Below the pieces are notes generated by a model. The model did no database searches. It had not been told where the DNA came from and saw only the letters and a program-made list of their open reading frames with translations. A program made the translations under genes and the position numbers. DNA of 64,000 bases, taken from the NCBI GenBank assembly GCA_900102385.1, contig FNBQ01000005.1, forward strand, positions 62,001 through 126,000, in the 5' to 3' direction. This DNA is from Bacteroidales bacterium KHT7. Lineage in GTDB: Bacteria; Bacteroidota; Bacteroidia; Bacteroidales; Bacteroidaceae. Of the stretch, positions 48,345 through 62,545 are shown in pieces (positions within the stretch are counted from its first letter, which is position 1; the number at the start of each line of letters is the position of its first letter).

Positions 48345-49253
48345 CTATTTTCTGATGCTGTTCTTCTTTCTATATTCCAGCGGCGACATGCCTGCGATTT
48401 TCGAGAACAGTCGCGAGAAGTAGAGCGGGTCGTCAATGCCCACTTTGTAGCATATCATGTTGATTTTCATAGTGGTAGAGCTAAGCAGATGACAAGCCCG
48501 CTCCACCTTCATCTTGTTGATGAAAGCCAGCGGACTCAGCCCTGTCTTCTTCTTGAATTCTCTTGAAAAATGGCTTTGCGAATAGCCCACATAGCGCAGT
48601 ACATCGTTTATGCTGATGCGATTTTCGATGTTCTCGCGCATAAAGTGAATGGCGAGTTCAACGATGTCGAAGCACTCTTCCGAGCCGATAGCAGGAGCGG
48701 ATTTGCGGCGGAACTGAGCCAGATAGCGCATCGATGCCAGAAAGTAGTGGAGCAGACTGCTGGCATAGCGGAGGTCGTCTATTCCGTTGGCAAGGTGCAG
48801 GGTAGACATTATCTCCTCGAAGATGTTTATGCGGTCGCCTATGCGCGAGTTCATCGTAACGTCTACCGACTGCGGCGTGGCTGCCCCTTCGGCAAAGATG
48901 TGGGCGCACGTTCCGCGAAAGTGCAGCCAGTAGATAGTCCAGTAGCCGTCGGCATTCTCGGCAGCCCCGTACTCGTGCGGCTTGCCTATGGGCAGTACGA
49001 AGAACTGGTTCTTCTCCACCTCGTGACGCTTGCCGTCTACCGCAAAGAATCCGCTGCCGTCAACGCAATAGATAAGCACGTACTGGTCGGCTCCCTGCTG
49101 CCTTACGCGGTGGTGATGCTCTGCGCGAGGGTAGTAGCCTATGTCGGTGATGAACAGACTCTGGCACAGTTCGTCGTCTTCTTCCATCCCGACGAGTGCC
49201 GGCGGCAGAATAACGCTGCGTTCGCCCTGAAATCCGTCCTTCTTCCAAATCAT
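48345..49253 (-). CDS. AraC family transcriptional regulator
   Basis: A 302-residue protein. The N-terminal half is a cupin-like AraC ligand domain (YYPRAEHHHRVRQQGADQYV, FVLPIGKPHEYGAAENADGY). The C-terminal half has two helix-turn-helix units: ISINDVLRYVGYSQSHFSRE and MICYKVGIDDPLYFSRLFSK. It is a sugar-responsive activator in most cases. It lies upstream of, and in the same direction as, the sugar transporter and DUF5107/TPR genes, which it probably controls. Confidence 0.92.
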   Translation of the reverse strand: MIWKKDGFQGERSVILPPALVGMEEDDELCQSLFITDIGYYPRAEHHHRVRQQGADQYVLIYCVDGSGFFAVDGKRHEVEKNQFFVLPIGKPHEYGAAENADGYWTIYWLHFRGTCAHIFAEGAATPQSVDVTMNSRIGDRINIFEEIMSTLHLANGIDDLRYASSLLHYFLASMRYLAQFRRKSAPAIGSEECFDIVELAIHFMRENIENRISINDVLRYVGYSQSHFSREFKKKTGLSPLAFINKMKVERACHLLSSTTMKINMICYKVGIDDPLYFSRLFSKIAGMSPLEYRKKNSIRK

Positions 49254-49274
49254 AGTGCTACATTCATTGTGCTG

Positions 49275-49739
49275 TTACAACTTTATGTCGTCTATTCGCA
49301 GTTGCATTGTTCCGGCAGGGACTTTAACCTCTACCACGTCGCCCACTTTCTTTCCTAAGAGAGCCTGAGCGATAGGCGATTTTATCGAAATCTTCTTTTC
49401 CTGAATGTTTGCCTCGTGAGGACTTACGATGGTGTAACTAATCTTGCCGTTGTTTCCGAGATTGGTGATATCTACGGTGTTAAGCAGTCCTACGGTGTCG
49501 GAATTCAGTTTCTGCGAGTCTAAGACTCTGGCATGTTCAAGCACTCTCTGCTTAAAGCGGATACGGCTTATCAGCTTTGCCTGCTCTCGCTTTGCGGCAT
49601 GATACTCGAAATTCTCGCTAAGGTCACCCTTCTCGCGAGCCTCAACGAGTGCTTCCTTTACCTTTGGGTATTCAACGTGTTCTAATTGGTATAGTTCGGC
49701 TACAAGTTTGTCGTAGCCTTCTTGTGACATATATTCCAT
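49275..49739 (-). CDS. greA: Transcription elongation factor GreA
   Basis: A 154-residue protein with the N-terminal coiled-coil and the catalytic tip GDLSENFEYHAAKREQAKLI (Asp and Glu that stimulate transcript cleavage by RNA polymerase), then the C-terminal globular part ending VKVPAGTMQLRIDDIKL. Gre factors rescue backtracked RNA polymerase. It lies 21 bases before the AraC gene on the same strand and has its own -7 element. Confidence 0.95.
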   Translation of the reverse strand: MEYMSQEGYDKLVAELYQLEHVEYPKVKEALVEAREKGDLSENFEYHAAKREQAKLISRIRFKQRVLEHARVLDSQKLNSDTVGLLNTVDITNLGNNGKISYTIVSPHEANIQEKKISIKSPIAQALLGKKVGDVVEVKVPAGTMQLRIDDIKL

Positions 49740-49758
49740 TACTGATGTTTTTTGTCTG

Positions 49759-49766
49759 CAAATTTA
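49759..49766 (-). promoter_or_regulatory. -7 element of greA
   Basis: TAAATTTG on the minus strand, 20 bases before the ATG; no convincing -33 element. Confidence 0.45.
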
Positions 49767-49879
49767 AGGATAAAATTTTTAAGAAGCCATTTTGCGCATG
49801 GATAAAAACGACTTTTGGGATGTTTTTAGGTTTTGGGGTAAGATGATTTTTGATTGTTTTTTTGATTTTTTTCTGTAGT

Positions 49880-49912
49880 TTTGTTATTTTCTCGATAAAA
49901 AGTATATATTTG
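49880..49912 (+). promoter_or_regulatory. Promoter of the FMN reductase gene
   Basis: TTTG (49880-49883), 21 bases, TATATTTG (49905-49912); the ATG lies at 49960. Confidence 0.65.
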
Positions 49913-49959
49913 CAGCGAGATGAATTACAGATATTTAAACTATTAAAAATCTACTCATT

Positions 49960-50505
49960 ATGAAAAAAGTGTTATTTGTTGTTGGCTCGTTGCGAAAGCA
50001 GAGTTTCAACCGTCAGGTGAGCGAGTTTGTAAAGACTTTGCTCGATGGAAAAGTGCAGGTCTCTGAACTCGACTATGCCGACATTCCCTTTGTGAATCAG
50101 GATATTGAGTTCCCAACTCCGTCGTCGGTTGCCCGCGTGCGCAAGCAGATAACGGAGGCTGATGCCATCTGGGTTTTCACACCCGAGTACAACTACAGCT
50201 ATCCTTCGGTGGTGAAGAATCTCTTCGACTGGCTTTCTCGCCCTATGACTCAGGAGCGCGACAGTGCCACAGCCATTCGCGGCAGCAAGGTTGCCGTAAC
50301 CGGAATTGGCGGAAAGAACAAGACGAAAGACTGCCGCGCGAAACTAACCTCGCTCCTTCAGTTCATCGGGGCAGAGGTGATGGAGAATCAAGTGGGATTG
50401 GCGGTCAATGTAGAGGCATGGACCTCGGACAAGGTTATTCTCGACGATTCGCAGAAGGCAGAGTTGCAGCATCAAGTGGCTGATTTCTTGAATTTTGTTA
50501 ACTGA
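49960..50505 (+). CDS. NADPH-dependent FMN reductase-like protein
   Basis: A 181-residue flavodoxin-fold protein: VLFVVGSLRKQSFNRQVSEF (phosphate loop of FMN binding), EADAIWVFTPEYNYSYPSVV (PEYN motif) and FDWLSRP. Family members reduce quinones, chromate, azo dyes or iron using NAD(P)H and FMN. The gene lies 13 bases before the GH5 start, but the products do not suggest a common pathway. Confidence 0.9.
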   Translation: MKKVLFVVGSLRKQSFNRQVSEFVKTLLDGKVQVSELDYADIPFVNQDIEFPTPSSVARVRKQITEADAIWVFTPEYNYSYPSVVKNLFDWLSRPMTQERDSATAIRGSKVAVTGIGGKNKTKDCRAKLTSLLQFIGAEVMENQVGLAVNVEAWTSDKVILDDSQKAELQHQVADFLNFVN

Positions 50506-50518
50506 TGATTCTTGCAGT

Positions 50519-51865
50519 ATGAGAAAAACTCTGATAATGATAGGCTTGCTGCTGACGATGACATCGGCAAAGGCACAGGACGGACTCGACAAGACTGCTA
50601 CCGAAATAGCATCGGAGATGATGCCGGGCTGGAATCTGGGCAACACAATGGAGGCTGCCGTTACTTGGGGAGACAATCCGGTGACGACGTTCAGCAATGC
50701 CGGCGGTCTGGATTCCGAAACGGCATGGCAGGGAACAACCACAACGCAGGAGATAATAGACTATGTGAAATCGTGCGGATTCCGCTCTGTCAGAATTCCG
50801 TGCGCATGGGTTTACGGACACATCAGCGATGCCTCGACATACACCATCGACCCCGAATGGATGGCGAGGGTGAAGGAGGTCGTTGATTACTGCATAAACG
50901 ATGGACTCTACGTTGTTCTGAACGACCATTGGGATGGCGGATGGCTCGAAGAAAATATTACGGCAACGGGCGCAGACAAGGAGAAGAACAAGGCGGTGCT
51001 CGATGCCATCTGGACGCAGATTGCCAACACGTTCAAGGACTACGACGAGCATCTGGTCTTTGCCGGACTAAACGAGCCGTCTGTGGAAAATTCGTCGCAG
51101 ATGACTAATCTAATTGAGTATGAGCAGGTTTTTATTGATGCTGTACGAGCAACTGGCGGAAACAACGCTCGCAGATTGTTGGTTGTTCAAGGTCCTTCGA
51201 CCGATGCCGAGAAGACTTGCAACTGGATGACAGACAATATGCCGTCTGACCCCGTTGGCAACAAACTTGCCGTTGAGATTCACTTCTACTATCCGTGGAA
51301 TTTCTGGGGAATGACCGAAGATGCCAGCTGGGGCAATATGTTCTACTACTGGGGCAGCGAGAATCATGTTAGCGGCTCGAAGCATAACGCCACATGGGGC
51401 GAGGAAGCAGCCATGACAACTATTGCCAACCAGCTAAAGCAGTCGTTCGTAGACAAAGGTATTCCGGTAATAAACGGCGAATACGGAGTAATCTGGCGAA
51501 AAATAACGGGCAGTGGCGAGAGTCAGGACAAGCACAACGCCTCGATACGCTACTACTACAAGTTTATGAACAAACTCTGCATGGAGCGCGGCATCGTGCC
51601 TTTTGCATGGGATACCAACAGTCTTGGCGAAAACTCCATGACCATCATAAACCGTGCAAACCTGACAATCTACAACTCGTACATGATGGACGGAATCCGC
51701 GATGCCGTCAGCGAATTGCAGTCAACTGCGGTAGAAAGCCCTGTGCTGCACGACGATGCCACATCTCCAGCCATCTATCGTCTTGACGGTAAGAAGGTTG
51801 ATGGCAGAAATCTTCAGCCCGGAATATATATAAGCAACGGAAAGAAATTTGTTGTAGGCAGATAA
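50519..51865 (+). CDS. GH5 family endoglucanase, secreted
   Basis: Start chosen at 50519 (MRKTLIMIGLLLTMTSAKAQ), a signal peptide; 448 residues. GH5 landmarks: MMPGWNLGNTMEA near the start, RSVRIPCAWVYG, VVLNDHWDGGWLEE, HLVFAGLNEPSV (acid/base Glu) and VINGEYGVIW (nucleophile Glu). The enzyme cuts beta-1,4 links in cellulose, mixed-linkage glucan, mannan or xyloglucan. The C-terminus (IYRLDGKKVDGRNLQPGIYI, then SNGKKFVVGR) is a Por-tail-like segment, suggesting export by type IX secretion. It fits with the CE1-GH3-CE1 operon 3.7 kb away. Confidence 0.9.
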   Translation: MRKTLIMIGLLLTMTSAKAQDGLDKTATEIASEMMPGWNLGNTMEAAVTWGDNPVTTFSNAGGLDSETAWQGTTTTQEIIDYVKSCGFRSVRIPCAWVYGHISDASTYTIDPEWMARVKEVVDYCINDGLYVVLNDHWDGGWLEENITATGADKEKNKAVLDAIWTQIANTFKDYDEHLVFAGLNEPSVENSSQMTNLIEYEQVFIDAVRATGGNNARRLLVVQGPSTDAEKTCNWMTDNMPSDPVGNKLAVEIHFYYPWNFWGMTEDASWGNMFYYWGSENHVSGSKHNATWGEEAAMTTIANQLKQSFVDKGIPVINGEYGVIWRKITGSGESQDKHNASIRYYYKFMNKLCMERGIVPFAWDTNSLGENSMTIINRANLTIYNSYMMDGIRDAVSELQSTAVESPVLHDDATSPAIYRLDGKKVDGRNLQPGIYISNGKKFVVGR

Positions 51866-51891
51866 TTTCAGAAACGTGCAGTTTATTTATA

Positions 51892-51950
51892 ACAATGGTG
51901 CATCTTTAAGTCGTAAAACTTAGGGATGCACCTATTGTTGTATTCTTTTT
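51892..51950 (+). terminator. GH5 terminator
   Basis: ACAATGGTGCATC pairs with GATGCACCTATTGT (one small bulge), then TATTCTTTTTG. It lies between the convergent GH5 and P-ATPase genes. Confidence 0.75.
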
Positions 51951-51956
51951 GAGGTG

Positions 51957-54900
51957 CTATTTCTTGAATAGTCTGATGATTTCACCAACCCATAGCACCA
52001 AAGATGTTGCACCGACGATAATCAGCCAGTCTATAACCTTGATACCGCCTCTGGCAACATTGAACATCTCTTGCAGACCCGGCATCTCGGTTATCAGAAC
52101 CTGACCTGCAAATATAACGATGGCAATGATGATGAACCATTTTGTGTTACTCCATGATATGCCTTTGAAGGCCGAGTCGCTTGTCATGAATGCCTTTGCA
52201 TTGAAGAGATTCCAGAACTGGAGCATTACGAAAATAGTGAAGAACAGTCCAAGTTCGTATGACGACAAACCGTTATTCTCGCCCCATGCGGCATTACCGT
52301 TGAAGATGTCGGCAAGGCAGACAATATCAGTGTGCTGGAAGTAAATGCAGATTCCGAGCAAGACTGCTGTAAATAAGCCGCCAACGCCAAGAATTCCGGT
52401 TCCCATGCCATTAAGAATATGCTCGTAAACAGAGCGTGGCTTGTCTTCCATCACCTTCTTTGTCGGAGGCAGAGACGCCAAAGCCAATGCTGCAAACGTA
52501 TCCATAATCAGGTTTACCCAAAGCATCTGAGTAACTGTAAGAGGCGATTCTTCTCCGATGAATGCTCCGATGGCAACGATGAGACATGCTGCAACGTTTA
52601 CTGTCATCTGGAACAAGATGAAACGCTTGATGTTTTTGTAGAGCGAACGTCCCCACATCACGGCATTTGCAATTGTACTGAATGAGTTGTCGATGATAGT
52701 CATATCACTTGCCTCTTTTGCTACGGCTGTACCGTCGCCCATAGACAGACCAACGTTGGCAGCGTTAAGGGCTGGAGCATCGTTTGTACCGTCTCCTGTA
52801 ACGGCTACGATATAATTCAGTTCTTTCAGAATGCGTACCGCACGCTCTTTGTCGTTTGGTCGGGCGCGTGAGATAATCTTAACCTTAGGAAGACGGTTTT
52901 TCAGTTCCTCGTCAGACATAGATGCGAGGTCTGTACCGATAAGAATGTTCTCGTCGGTATCTTCAGGCTTCCACAGTTCGAGCTGACGGCCAATCTCCTT
53001 GGCTGTTCCTGGAGCATCACCAGTTACAATCTTTACTTGTATTCCTGCATTCAGACAGTCGGCGATGGCTGCTGGCACATCTGTGCGGACAGGGTCTTCA
53101 ATGCCCACAATGCCCATCATGTTCAAGTCGTTGATGTTCAGTCTGCCGTTTGTAAAGATGTCGTCAGTATCGTTCAACTCCTTGTATGCAAAAGCAAGGG
53201 TTCTGTTGGCATGACTCTGATATTCAGCCAGTTTTTCGTTGTAGTTCTTTATCTCGTCATCTGTTATGTTGCAGAGGCTCATAAGGATATCCGGAGCACC
53301 CTTGACGTAAACAACGCGCTTTCCGGTAACTTCTGATTTAACGATTGTTGCCATATATTTCAGTTCGGTAGTGAACTGCAAACGGTCTATGACAGAAAGC
53401 GATTCGCGAATGTCGAGATAGTTAACTCCGTGGTTGTTCAGCCACAGAAGAAGAGCACCTTCGGTTGGGTTACCGATAGCCTTAATTTTGCTTGTGTCGG
53501 CAAAGTCGAGGTTGGCTGTCGTGTTTATGGCGATACACTCTTTCAGGAGTGAAGAGAATTTATCGTCGGTTAGTTCCTGATTGTTCAGCTCAGGGAACGC
53601 TGTGCCAACAACCTTCATCTGGTTTTGTGTAAGAGTTCCTGTTTTATCAGAGCAGATAACAGAAACGGCACCCATCGTTTCGCAAGCGTGCATGGTGCGA
53701 GGCAGAGTGTTCTGTTTCATCAGTCTCTTCATACTGAATGCCAGACTTAGCGTAACAGCCATCGGCAATCCTTCAGGAACGGCAACCACGATAAGAGTAA
53801 CTGCAATCATTACGGTGTCTAAGGCATATTGTATGAATACAGGCCAGTTCATGTCGCCAGAGGCTTCGGTTGCAAAGTATATGAAGATTCCGATTATAGG
53901 AATAATCATGAATGCAAGAACCTGCCACAATTCCACTTTCTCTTCATTGTCTTCGTTCTTTTTTTTGTTAAGACCGAAGTGAACAGCGGCTGCAATAGCC
54001 AATGAGCCTACAAGGTATCCGGCTAACGTAAGGAAGTTTGTTCCCGGAAGCATGATGGCATGGCGTACAAGTCTGCCAAGCACGATGAGTATTGCCAGAC
54101 CGTAACTTGTTTTGGTGATGAGACCTGCAAGTTCGTCAAGTTTTTCGCTAAGAGGAGTAGCCTCTCCGTCCTTTACCTGAGCCGCCTCAAATACCTTACC
54201 GCAGGCAGTAGCATCTCCAACGGCAAAGACTTTGGCAACACAGTCGCCTTCCATAACCGTACAGCCTTTCATGATGTGGTTTGAAGGGTAGGTAGCATCC
54301 TTGTCAAAATCCTCAGGATTTGTGGTCTTGGCACATAGAGGCTCACCTGTCAGCGACGATTCGTTTACAGTGAGGTTCATACATTCGAGAAGTTCTGCAT
54401 CTGCTGGAATCTCGGCACCAGTCTCAAGCAAGATGATATCGCCAACAACAATGTCTTTTCTTGGCACATCGCATACGTTGTTGTTGCGTATTACGTGCAC
54501 AAGAGTGTTGTCGTTGTCCTTGTTCAGGCTCTTGAATGTTTTTTCGTTCTGCGATTCGAGGATGTGTGCTACCGTTGTTGCCAAAAGCACAGCCGCAGCA
54601 ATACCAATCAGTTCAAGATATGGTTCCCAGCCTTCAACGCCTCCATAAACTCCGTTGTAGAAGGCAATAGAACCAGAAAGAAGAAGCGCAAAGAGCAAAA
54701 TAGTATATAGTGAGTCGATGTCGAATTCCTCTTCTTTTTCGTTCCATTTGCCACCAAGGAAAGTTACGAGATATGTAAGACTGGAGAGAATGAATGACAG
54801 GACTGGTGCAATCCATAGTCCTTCGTGGTTGTAGATACCAGCGAGAGGCAATACTGTGGCTGCAAGTGCCGTGATTGCTGAAATTACGAGATACACTTTC

Positions 54901-55043
54901 AGCAGCCAGAAATGCATACAGTCTTTAATCTGTTGCCAGAAAGACGTCTCCTCTGGCGGAGTAAGTACGTTTGTTCCATACTTAGCGCGGCTTTCGAGCA
55001 CCTGAGCGTCGGTTAAGCCTGTGTAATGATGATTTGTTGCCAT
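51957..55043 (-). CDS. Calcium-type P-type ATPase (P2B-like)
   Basis: A 1028-residue protein. The actuator motif is NESSLTGEPLC (TGE), the phosphorylation site is ICSDKTGTLTQNQMK (Asp phosphorylated), the nucleotide domain has VYVKGAPDIL, and the hinge is MVTGDGTNDAPALNAANVG-like (TGDGTNDAPALNAANVG). About ten membrane helices, with the helix-4 pattern VAVPEGLPMAVTL, matching PMCA/SERCA-type Ca2+ pumps. It expels Ca2+ or a similar ion from the cytoplasm. The N-terminal part is longer than in SPCA pumps, without an obvious calmodulin-like tail. It stands alone on the minus strand. Confidence 0.93.
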   Translation of the reverse strand: MATNHHYTGLTDAQVLESRAKYGTNVLTPPEETSFWQQIKDCMHFWLLKVYLVISAITALAATVLPLAGIYNHEGLWIAPVLSFILSSLTYLVTFLGGKWNEKEEEFDIDSLYTILLFALLLSGSIAFYNGVYGGVEGWEPYLELIGIAAAVLLATTVAHILESQNEKTFKSLNKDNDNTLVHVIRNNNVCDVPRKDIVVGDIILLETGAEIPADAELLECMNLTVNESSLTGEPLCAKTTNPEDFDKDATYPSNHIMKGCTVMEGDCVAKVFAVGDATACGKVFEAAQVKDGEATPLSEKLDELAGLITKTSYGLAILIVLGRLVRHAIMLPGTNFLTLAGYLVGSLAIAAAVHFGLNKKKNEDNEEKVELWQVLAFMIIPIIGIFIYFATEASGDMNWPVFIQYALDTVMIAVTLIVVAVPEGLPMAVTLSLAFSMKRLMKQNTLPRTMHACETMGAVSVICSDKTGTLTQNQMKVVGTAFPELNNQELTDDKFSSLLKECIAINTTANLDFADTSKIKAIGNPTEGALLLWLNNHGVNYLDIRESLSVIDRLQFTTELKYMATIVKSEVTGKRVVYVKGAPDILMSLCNITDDEIKNYNEKLAEYQSHANRTLAFAYKELNDTDDIFTNGRLNINDLNMMGIVGIEDPVRTDVPAAIADCLNAGIQVKIVTGDAPGTAKEIGRQLELWKPEDTDENILIGTDLASMSDEELKNRLPKVKIISRARPNDKERAVRILKELNYIVAVTGDGTNDAPALNAANVGLSMGDGTAVAKEASDMTIIDNSFSTIANAVMWGRSLYKNIKRFILFQMTVNVAACLIVAIGAFIGEESPLTVTQMLWVNLIMDTFAALALASLPPTKKVMEDKPRSVYEHILNGMGTGILGVGGLFTAVLLGICIYFQHTDIVCLADIFNGNAAWGENNGLSSYELGLFFTIFVMLQFWNLFNAKAFMTSDSAFKGISWSNTKWFIIIAIVIFAGQVLITEMPGLQEMFNVARGGIKVIDWLIIVGATSLVLWVGEIIRLFKK

Positions 55044-55417
55044 ATTTCAAAATGAATCTGAAGTGTTACTGTACATAAAAAGTTAAGATTTAACAATTGA
55101 CTTTTGCGCATTGTGCCATATAAATGGCATAATGGCTTGGCTGTTGTTGCAAAAAACTCAAAGGCTTTTGCATTTCGGATTTTTGCACGACTGAACGCAA
55201 TTTCTTAATAATACATTGAATTTGGGAACAAATATATATTTTTTTTTGTAAATGACAGCCAAAACGTCGTTTTTTATCTAATGGCATAATTGATATCGGT
55301 GCTTACTCTGCAGCTTTTGGACTTTCTGCATCCGCTCTGTTAAGGCAAACGAAAAATATTTCCAAATTAGCGGTTCAATTTTTTTGTCTTTTTTATTCGT
55401 AGTACAGAAAAATATCG

Positions 55418-55425
55418 TAGCTTTG
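55418..55425 (+). promoter_or_regulatory. -7 element of the CE1-GH3-CE1 operon
   Basis: TAGCTTTG lies 150 bases before the ATG at 55575; no -33 element at the right spacing. The 531-base gap 55044-55574 is otherwise AT-rich without other recognisable features. Confidence 0.4.
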
Positions 55426-55511
55426 TCATTGGTGATTATTGCATATCTATATTGTAACCAACTTGTTTTTCAACTATAACAATACAAATAGCGAGGTTTA
55501 CCTTTTTTTGA

Positions 55512-56783
<1,272 letters not shown>

Positions 56784-56789
56784 TAGCTT

Positions 56790-60396
<3,607 letters not shown>

Positions 60397-60418
60397 GAAT
60401 CACTTGTTCTGATATAAT

Positions 60419-60454
60419 AAATCCGCAGGCTCTTAAGTGAGCTTGCGGATTTTT
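60419..60454 (+). terminator. Terminator of the CE1-GH3-CE1 operon
   Basis: AAATCCGCA-GGCTC, loop, GAGCT-TGCGGATTT, then TTG and further T-rich sequence. Confidence 0.85.
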
Positions 60455-60552
60455 GTTAATAAAAATTTTTACACGTTCTTCTCTGCTATGTCTTGAAATT
60501 TGACAAGGAATGCTGTGGATGACAGTATGAATTGATTAAAGAACTGAAAGGA

Positions 60553-60584
60553 TTTGTATATACCAGAAAAAAGTCGTACTTTTG
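60553..60584 (+). promoter_or_regulatory. Promoter of the second MATE gene
   Basis: TTTG (60553-60556), 20 bases, TACTTTTG (60577-60584). It leaves a 5' leader of about 108 bases. Confidence 0.75.
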
Positions 60585-60619
60585 CACTCGTGTTCATCGG
60601 AGGGCACTTTTGGAAACTG

Positions 60620-60675
60620 TGCTGGATAAGATGATGATGCCTTTGTGGCTCATTGTTTTATCCAGCATATTTTTT
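60620..60675 (+). promoter_or_regulatory. Terminator-like hairpin in the leader of the second MATE gene
   Basis: TGCTGGATAA (60620-60629) pairs perfectly with TTATCCAGCA (60658-60667), followed by TATTTTTTATT. Upstream in the leader GCAC at 60604 can pair with GTGC overlapping the hairpin arm, giving a possible alternative fold. The layout suggests attenuation, but the ligand, if any, is unknown. Confidence 0.5.
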
Positions 60676-60698
60676 ATTGAAATCTAAAAACAAGAAAT

Positions 60699-62051
60699 AT
60701 GCAGAGAGACGCTATTGATTTCGGGAGGACAAGTGTTCCGCAGTTGTTTGTTAGGTTGTTTATCCCTACACTGACGGGATTGTTGTTTGGGTCGTTGCTC
60801 AACGTTACCGATGGCATCTTCGTGGGGCGTGGTGTGGGCAGCGATGCTTTGGCGGCGGTGAATATCGTAGCACCGCTTTTTCTGCTAACTACCGGTGTGG
60901 TGCTGATGTTTGCCAGCGGTGTAAGCATTGTTGCCGCTATTCATCTGTCGAAAGGCAATGTTAAGGCGGCCAATATTAACGTTACGCAGGCGTTGACTAT
61001 CCCTTTTGTACTCATCGCTCTGCTGTTGAGCGTGGTAGTGCTCATGCCACGCGAAGTAACTATACTCTTCGGAGGTTCTGAGCGGCTTGTTCCCTATGTG
61101 ACCGATTATCTGCGCTGTGCAGCAATTGGAATTCTGATGTGCGTGCCGTTGTTTGTCGGGATGTTCGTGGTGCGACTGGATGGCTCGCCCAATTTTGCCA
61201 TGATGGTAAATATCATCAACTCGCTTCTTAACATAGGGCTCGACTATCTTTTTGTGTTCCCGCTTGAGATGGGTATCAAGGGGGCTGCCATTGCTACAAG
61301 TATGGCCAGCACGGTATCGGCCTTGGTAATGATGGGCTATTTCGTGTTCCGTAGCAGGCAGATACGGTTTTATCATCCCAAGTTCTCGCATAAAGCCATT
61401 CGCCTGACAATGCGTAATGCCGGCTATATGGTGAAGTTGGGAGTCTCTACTTTCTTAGGCGAGACAGCCCTATCGTGCATGATGATTGTTGGCAACTATA
61501 TGTTCATGAGTCGATTACAGGAGGATGGCGTGGCTGCTTTTTCGGTGGCTTGTTATCTGTTTCCTTTGGTATTCATGGTGGGCAATGCCATAGCTCAGTC
61601 GGCTCTGCCAATCATCAGTTATAATCATGGTTTGGGACGGCATGACCGTATCGCTCACACGTTCCGTCTGTCTATGACCGTAGCTGCTACTGCAGGCACG
61701 CTCATCACGCTGCTCGGAATCTTTGGCGGTCATTTGCTGGCTGGCCTCTTTCTCGAGCCCGGCATACATTCGTGGGAGATAGCCGCCCAAGGGCTTCCGC
61801 TCTATGCCTTGAGTTTCGTATTCTTCACACTAAATCTGGTACTGATAGGCTACTATCAGGCATTGGAGAAGCCGCAACCTGCCACCGTATTTATGCTGCT
61901 GCGCGGTTATGTGCTTATCATCCCGATATTTATTATTCTGCCCAACATTTTTGGCGATGAAGGTCTGTGGCTTGCCACTCCGATTAGCGAGGCTCTGACA
62001 TTCATTGTCATCGTGGGATATTATTTAAGAAAGAAGACGTTGATACGCTAA
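60699..62051 (+). CDS. MATE family efflux transporter
   Basis: A complete 450-residue MATE protein with 12 helices. Both family repeats are clear: NVTDGIFVGRGVGSDALAAV in helix 1-2 and AIAQSALPIISYNHGLGRHD in the second half. Members pump out cationic drugs, dyes or bacitracin-like compounds in exchange for Na+ or H+. It has its own promoter and a structured leader. Its last 27 bases overlap the convergent GNAT gene on the other strand. Confidence 0.95.
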   Translation: MQRDAIDFGRTSVPQLFVRLFIPTLTGLLFGSLLNVTDGIFVGRGVGSDALAAVNIVAPLFLLTTGVVLMFASGVSIVAAIHLSKGNVKAANINVTQALTIPFVLIALLLSVVVLMPREVTILFGGSERLVPYVTDYLRCAAIGILMCVPLFVGMFVVRLDGSPNFAMMVNIINSLLNIGLDYLFVFPLEMGIKGAAIATSMASTVSALVMMGYFVFRSRQIRFYHPKFSHKAIRLTMRNAGYMVKLGVSTFLGETALSCMMIVGNYMFMSRLQEDGVAAFSVACYLFPLVFMVGNAIAQSALPIISYNHGLGRHDRIAHTFRLSMTVAATAGTLITLLGIFGGHLLAGLFLEPGIHSWEIAAQGLPLYALSFVFFTLNLVLIGYYQALEKPQPATVFMLLRGYVLIIPIFIILPNIFGDEGLWLATPISEALTFIVIVGYYLRKKTLIR

Positions 62052-62522
62052 CCGTTCGTCTCCTGAGGACAGATAGATTATGCCGCAATAGGTGAAACCG
62101 TGTTTCAGAAGATTGTGCTGCATAATCTTGTTGTCCTTGTGAGTGTCTACGCGGATGTTTGCATCGTGGGAGAAACAGAAGTCCATGATGCTGCTGAAAA
62201 TTCCATGTGTGTGGGGATAACTGGCGATGCGATGAATGACATGGTAAGACCGCTCATCATCAAGCCATTCTCCTTCGTATATCTTTGCGTAAGTAGGGTC
62301 GGGCGAGGGTAGAAAGGCGAAGTAGCCTACAGGCTTTCCATCATCTTCGACCACAAATCCGCCATTCTTTTGTATATCTGAGGTAATTACTGTTTCAGAC
62401 GGATAGTTGCCTTCCCATTGGTGCATATTGCCCGACTGACGCATTATCTTCTTTGCGACATCTATTACTGACATTATGGCTGCCACATCCTCAAACTTCG
62501 CTTTTCTTACAACTCTTTTCAT
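62025..62522 (-). CDS. GNAT family N-acetyltransferase, copy 3
   Basis: Start chosen at 62522 (MKRVVRKAKFEDVAAIMSVI); 165 residues. GNAT pattern: the N-terminal strand and helix, then GGFVVEDDGKPVGYFAFLPS, HRIASYPHTHGIFSSIMDFC (acetyl-CoA loop region, without the canonical Q/RxxGxG/A) and ANIRVDTHKDNKIMQHNLLK with a C-terminal GFTYCGI strand. Substrate unknown. It is the last of three tandem GNAT genes and overlaps the 3' end of the convergent MATE gene. Confidence 0.85.
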   Translation of the reverse strand: MKRVVRKAKFEDVAAIMSVIDVAKKIMRQSGNMHQWEGNYPSETVITSDIQKNGGFVVEDDGKPVGYFAFLPSPDPTYAKIYEGEWLDDERSYHVIHRIASYPHTHGIFSSIMDFCFSHDANIRVDTHKDNKIMQHNLLKHGFTYCGIIYLSSGDERLAYQRLLS

Positions 62523-62545
62523 AAATGTCGTGGTGATATGCTTGT

